From Tridacna crocea (lineage: Eukaryota; Mollusca; Bivalvia; Cardiida; Cardiidae), in NCBI GenBank assembly GCA_943736015.1, contig OX031057.1, positions 57,990,001 through 58,054,000 of the forward strand: a stretch of DNA of 64,000 bases, given 5' to 3'. The translations under genes and the position numbers were made by a program. Below the pieces are notes generated by a model. That model was not told where the DNA came from and made no database searches. It saw only the letters and a program-made list of their open reading frames with translations. Of the stretch, positions 61,490 through 64,000 are shown piece by piece (the first letter of the stretch is position 1; each line of letters begins with the position of its first letter).

Positions 61490-64000
61490 TCACAGTTTAT
61501 TGTAAATGTCAATCTCCTTTATGAAAGCGATAATAGATTCAACGCTGACAGAATCAAAAAGATTTTTCAAACTATCTACGTTGAAATATTTTGAACGAAC
61601 TGGCTGAAAGTCAATGCAATCTAGTAGGATATGTTTTACAGAAAAGGTTGCATTGCATGGTATACATTCAGGGGCATCATCTCTTGTCAAGAGCCAGGAA
61701 TGTGTGATGCGTGAATGGCCAATTCGAAGTCGTGCAATTATCACTTCTTCTCGACGAACGGATCTGTAAACGGGATACCATTCACCAAGGGATGGTTTAA
61801 TTGAATGCAATTTATTGAAAATATCAGCATCCCACTGGGATTGCCAAGAAGATTGGATATGTGATAAAACGGTGGATTTAAAATCAGTGTGTGGAACTTT
61901 AAAATCTGAAATGGGAAGGTTAAGTGCAGATTTGGCAGACCTATCGGCATTTTCATTGCCTTTGATGCCTACATGACTTGGAAGCCAGCAGAACACCAAT
62001 CTATTCTTATAAGAGATTTGTGAGATCCTTTCAAGTAAACTGCAGATTAAAGGATTCTCAAGTCGTTGATTTGAAAGGGCCTGTAATGTTGACAAAGAGT
62101 CTGAAAAGATAATAAAACGGTTGGAATTAGAACTTTCAACTAGATTAAGGGCCAGATCTACTGCTTTAATTTCAGCAGAGAAGATAGAGGAGTTGTTTGG
62201 AAGGCGGCATTTTAAGCTCCTTTGTCCATAAACAGCGGCAGCTGCTACAGAATTGCCTTCTTTAGATCCATCCGTATAGATGGGTTTGAAGGAAAAATAA
62301 TGCTCCTTTATCTCGTTGTATCTAGCATGAAATACAGTTCTATCCGTGACAGACTTTTTGTCAGATGCAAGGTCAAATCTGAATTCTGCACTGTTTAGTG
62401 TCCATGGAGGTATTTCAGAGATTTTATAGTCGGCAATAGACTCAGTGTCTATGCCAAGGTTATCTACAATGGGCTCCATGCGGATACCAAATGTAGGAAT
62501 AACATTTGGTTTCCTTTCAAAAAGACGTTTATATTGAGGTTTAAAAACGACGTTATGAGTTGGATTAAAACTATTCGACTTCAGTTTTAAAATATATTGA
62601 AGTGAGAGTTTTTCTCTTCTGTAAGAAAGGGAAGGTTCATTAGCCTCAACATAAAGACTATTGACGGGAGAAGTTCTGAAAGCTCCAAGTACAAGACGTA
62701 GACCTTCGTGATGTATAGAATCAAGAATTTTCAGATAGGATTTACGGGCCGATCCGTATACAACAGATCCATAGTCCAACTTGGAGCGAACTAAAGACCG
62801 ATAAAGCCGCAAGAGGACTTTACGGTCTGCTCCCCATTCAGAATGGGCCACAACCTTAAGAAGATTAAGAGCCTTCTTGCACTTCTTTTTAAGTGCAGTG
62901 ATGTGAGGAAGGAAAGAAAGCTTTCTGTCAAAGATGACTCCAAGAAATTTAAACTCAGAAACGACTTCAATTTTAGTTTTGTCCAGATAAAGTTCAGGAT
63001 CTGGATGAACACCTCGTAGATTACAGAGGTGCATGCATTTAGTTTTGGACTTTGAAAATTTGAAGCCATTTTCATCAGACCATGTTTGCAGTTTGTTGAG
63101 ACACTGTTGAAGTTGTCTCTCAATAATATTCATATTTCGAGATCTGAAGCATATAACGAAGTCATCAACATAGAGGGAACAGTCTACACCAGGACAGATA
63201 GCTTTGACTATACTGTTTATTTTCACACTGAAAAGTGTAACAGAGAGAATACATCCTTGGGGTACACCCATCTCCTGTTCACGGGCTCCCGAGACAGTAT
63301 TACCAACTCGGACGCGGAAAAGACGTTCATCCAAGAAGGCTGAAATAAAAAGAGGAAGACGGCCTCGAAGACCAAAGTCATGCAAGTCTTTCAGAATTCC
63401 GTATTTCCAAGTTGTATCGTAAGCGCTTTCAAGGTCAAAAAAGACAGATACTACATGCTGTCTATTAATAAAGGCTTCTCTGACAAAGGTTTCAAAGCGG
63501 ACAAGATGATCTATGGTGCCGCGCTGGCGACGAAATCCACTCTGTACATCAACGATGAGGTTGTTCTTCCCTAAAAACCAGACAAGCCTGTCGTTGACCA
63601 TACGTTCTAGGGTCTTGCAGAGACAACTAGTAAGAGCTATTGGCCGATAGTTAGCCGGGTCACTAGCATCTTTGCCAGGTTTTGGGATAGGAATGACAAG
63701 TGCCTCCCGCCAGGATGCAGGAAAATCACCTGACTGCCAGATATCATTAAAAATATCAAGTAAAACTGAGAGGGAAGTAAAAGGTAAGTGTTTTAAAAAC
63801 TGGTAATGAACTTTATCTGGGCCAGGAGAAGAATCATGAGCTTTATTCAGAGCAGATTTTAATTCTTTAAAAGTGAAGAGTTTATTATAATGCTCTGAAT
63901 TCGAAGACTTGAAATTAAGCTTTTTCTTTTCTTCTCTAGCTTTATTCCTCTGAAACTTTTCTGAATAGTTTGCAGAGGAAGACTTTTTGCAAAAAGTGTT
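61490..64000 (-). CDS. LINE pol: reverse transcriptase and RNase H (5' partial)
   Basis: An open frame of 836 residues from the window edge to a stop at 61490. An internal ATG at 63601 gives 703 residues, but it is not the start: the upstream frame encodes conserved RT blocks. It would copy the element's RNA into DNA at a nicked target. Residue numbers count from the window edge. RT: PGPDKVH at 59-65, VIPIPKPGKD at 102-111, YRPIALTS at 118-125, motif A FFDLESAYD with Asp 189, motif B GVPQGCILS at 245-253, motif C YVDD at 277-280, and FKFLGVIFD near 350-358. RNase H: YTDGSKEG with Asp 577, Glu 610 in FSAEIKA, Asp 634 in FSDSLST, and HVGIKGNENAD with His 676 and Asp 686, so the catalytic set is complete. 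Near the C-terminus Cys 779, Cys 782, His 790 and Cys 795 form a CX2CX7HX4C motif, as in related pol proteins. No frameshift or stop is visible. An N-terminal endonuclease is expected upstream of the window but not seen. Confidence 0.95.
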   Translation of the reverse strand, partial: NTFCKKSSSANYSEKFQRNKAREEKKKLNFKSSNSEHYNKLFTFKELKSALNKAHDSSPGPDKVHYQFLKHLPFTSLSVLLDIFNDIWQSGDFPASWREALVIPIPKPGKDASDPANYRPIALTSCLCKTLERMVNDRLVWFLGKNNLIVDVQSGFRRQRGTIDHLVRFETFVREAFINRQHVVSVFFDLESAYDTTWKYGILKDLHDFGLRGRLPLFISAFLDERLFRVRVGNTVSGAREQEMGVPQGCILSVTLFSVKINSIVKAICPGVDCSLYVDDFVICFRSRNMNIIERQLQQCLNKLQTWSDENGFKFSKSKTKCMHLCNLRGVHPDPELYLDKTKIEVVSEFKFLGVIFDRKLSFLPHITALKKKCKKALNLLKVVAHSEWGADRKVLLRLYRSLVRSKLDYGSVVYGSARKSYLKILDSIHHEGLRLVLGAFRTSPVNSLYVEANEPSLSYRREKLSLQYILKLKSNSFNPTHNVVFKPQYKRLFERKPNVIPTFGIRMEPIVDNLGIDTESIADYKISEIPPWTLNSAEFRFDLASDKKSVTDRTVFHARYNEIKEHYFSFKPIYTDGSKEGNSVAAAAVYGQRSLKCRLPNNSSIFSAEIKAVDLALNLVESSNSNRFIIFSDSLSTLQALSNQRLENPLICSLLERISQISYKNRLVFCWLPSHVGIKGNENADRSAKSALNLPISDFKVPHTDFKSTVLSHIQSSWQSQWDADIFNKLHSIKPSLGEWYPVYRSVRREEVIIARLRIGHSRITHSWLLTRDDAPECIPCNATFSVKHILLDCIDFQPVRSKYFNVDSLKNLFDSVSVESIIAFIKEIDIYNKL

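Larger units (their letters stand above)
60817..64000 (-). mobile_element. Non-LTR retrotransposon (LINE) with RNase H, 5' part beyond the window
   Basis: A minus-strand LINE interrupting satellite unit 32. From its 3' end it has a microsatellite tail (TTCA repeats on the coding strand), a roughly 650-bp 3' UTR, and a pol ORF encoding reverse transcriptase, RNase H and a C-terminal CCHC-type motif, open to the window edge. The combination of RT plus RNase H with a simple-repeat tail instead of poly-A points to the I superfamily (I/Nimb-like). That is inference from domain order, not a tree. The endonuclease and any ORF1 would lie beyond 64000. The single open frame suggests a young insertion, later than the amplification of the array around it. 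Confidence 0.93.

Noticed and set aside
63086-63574. Plus-strand and second-frame ORFs over the LINE (for example 61741-61956 and 62791-63574).
   Set aside because: They lie in other frames over the conserved RT/RNase H frame and have no recognisable content.

Overview
This is eukaryotic nuclear DNA, almost certainly animal and probably a marine invertebrate (a mollusc is my best guess, at modest confidence). It has no bacterial-type gene organisation. It holds a long AT-rich tandem array, a short TA-flanked inverted-repeat transposon of a style I associate with bivalve genomes, and a LINE with an RNase H domain and a microsatellite 3' tail. I see no host protein-coding gene, tRNA, rRNA or CRISPR array.

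Layout. Bases 1-60816 are one head-to-tail array of a 1.9-kb satellite unit, mostly 1898-1900 bp. There are 31 full units in the phase I chose, plus a 476-bp partial unit, all nearly identical. The array continues off the left edge. Unit 4 carries a 1482-bp non-autonomous DNA transposon (6195-7676) flanked by a TA duplication. At 60817 the array is cut by the 3' end of a minus-strand LINE that runs off the right edge. Its reverse transcriptase/RNase H reading frame is open from the window end to a stop at 61490.

The most notable structure is a second level of order in the array. Units 8-15 and units 16-23 are two copies of an eight-unit block, offset by exactly 15,195 bp. They share the same series of unit lengths, the same series of poly-C tract lengths (9,8,8,10,9,9,10,11) and the same unit-specific substitutions. 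The two clean differences I found between the copies are both variants present in other units, which suggests gene conversion. To the right, units 24-29 share a marker with units 13/21, and units 24-26 look like simple single-unit amplification from that type. Units at both ends carry many of the private or divergent variants.

The short ORFs that recur in every unit do not behave like genes. They are broken by a 1-bp insertion, a stop and a 7-bp deletion in different units, and every residue change visible in the longest one is non-synonymous. The only protein gene supported here is the LINE pol fragment.
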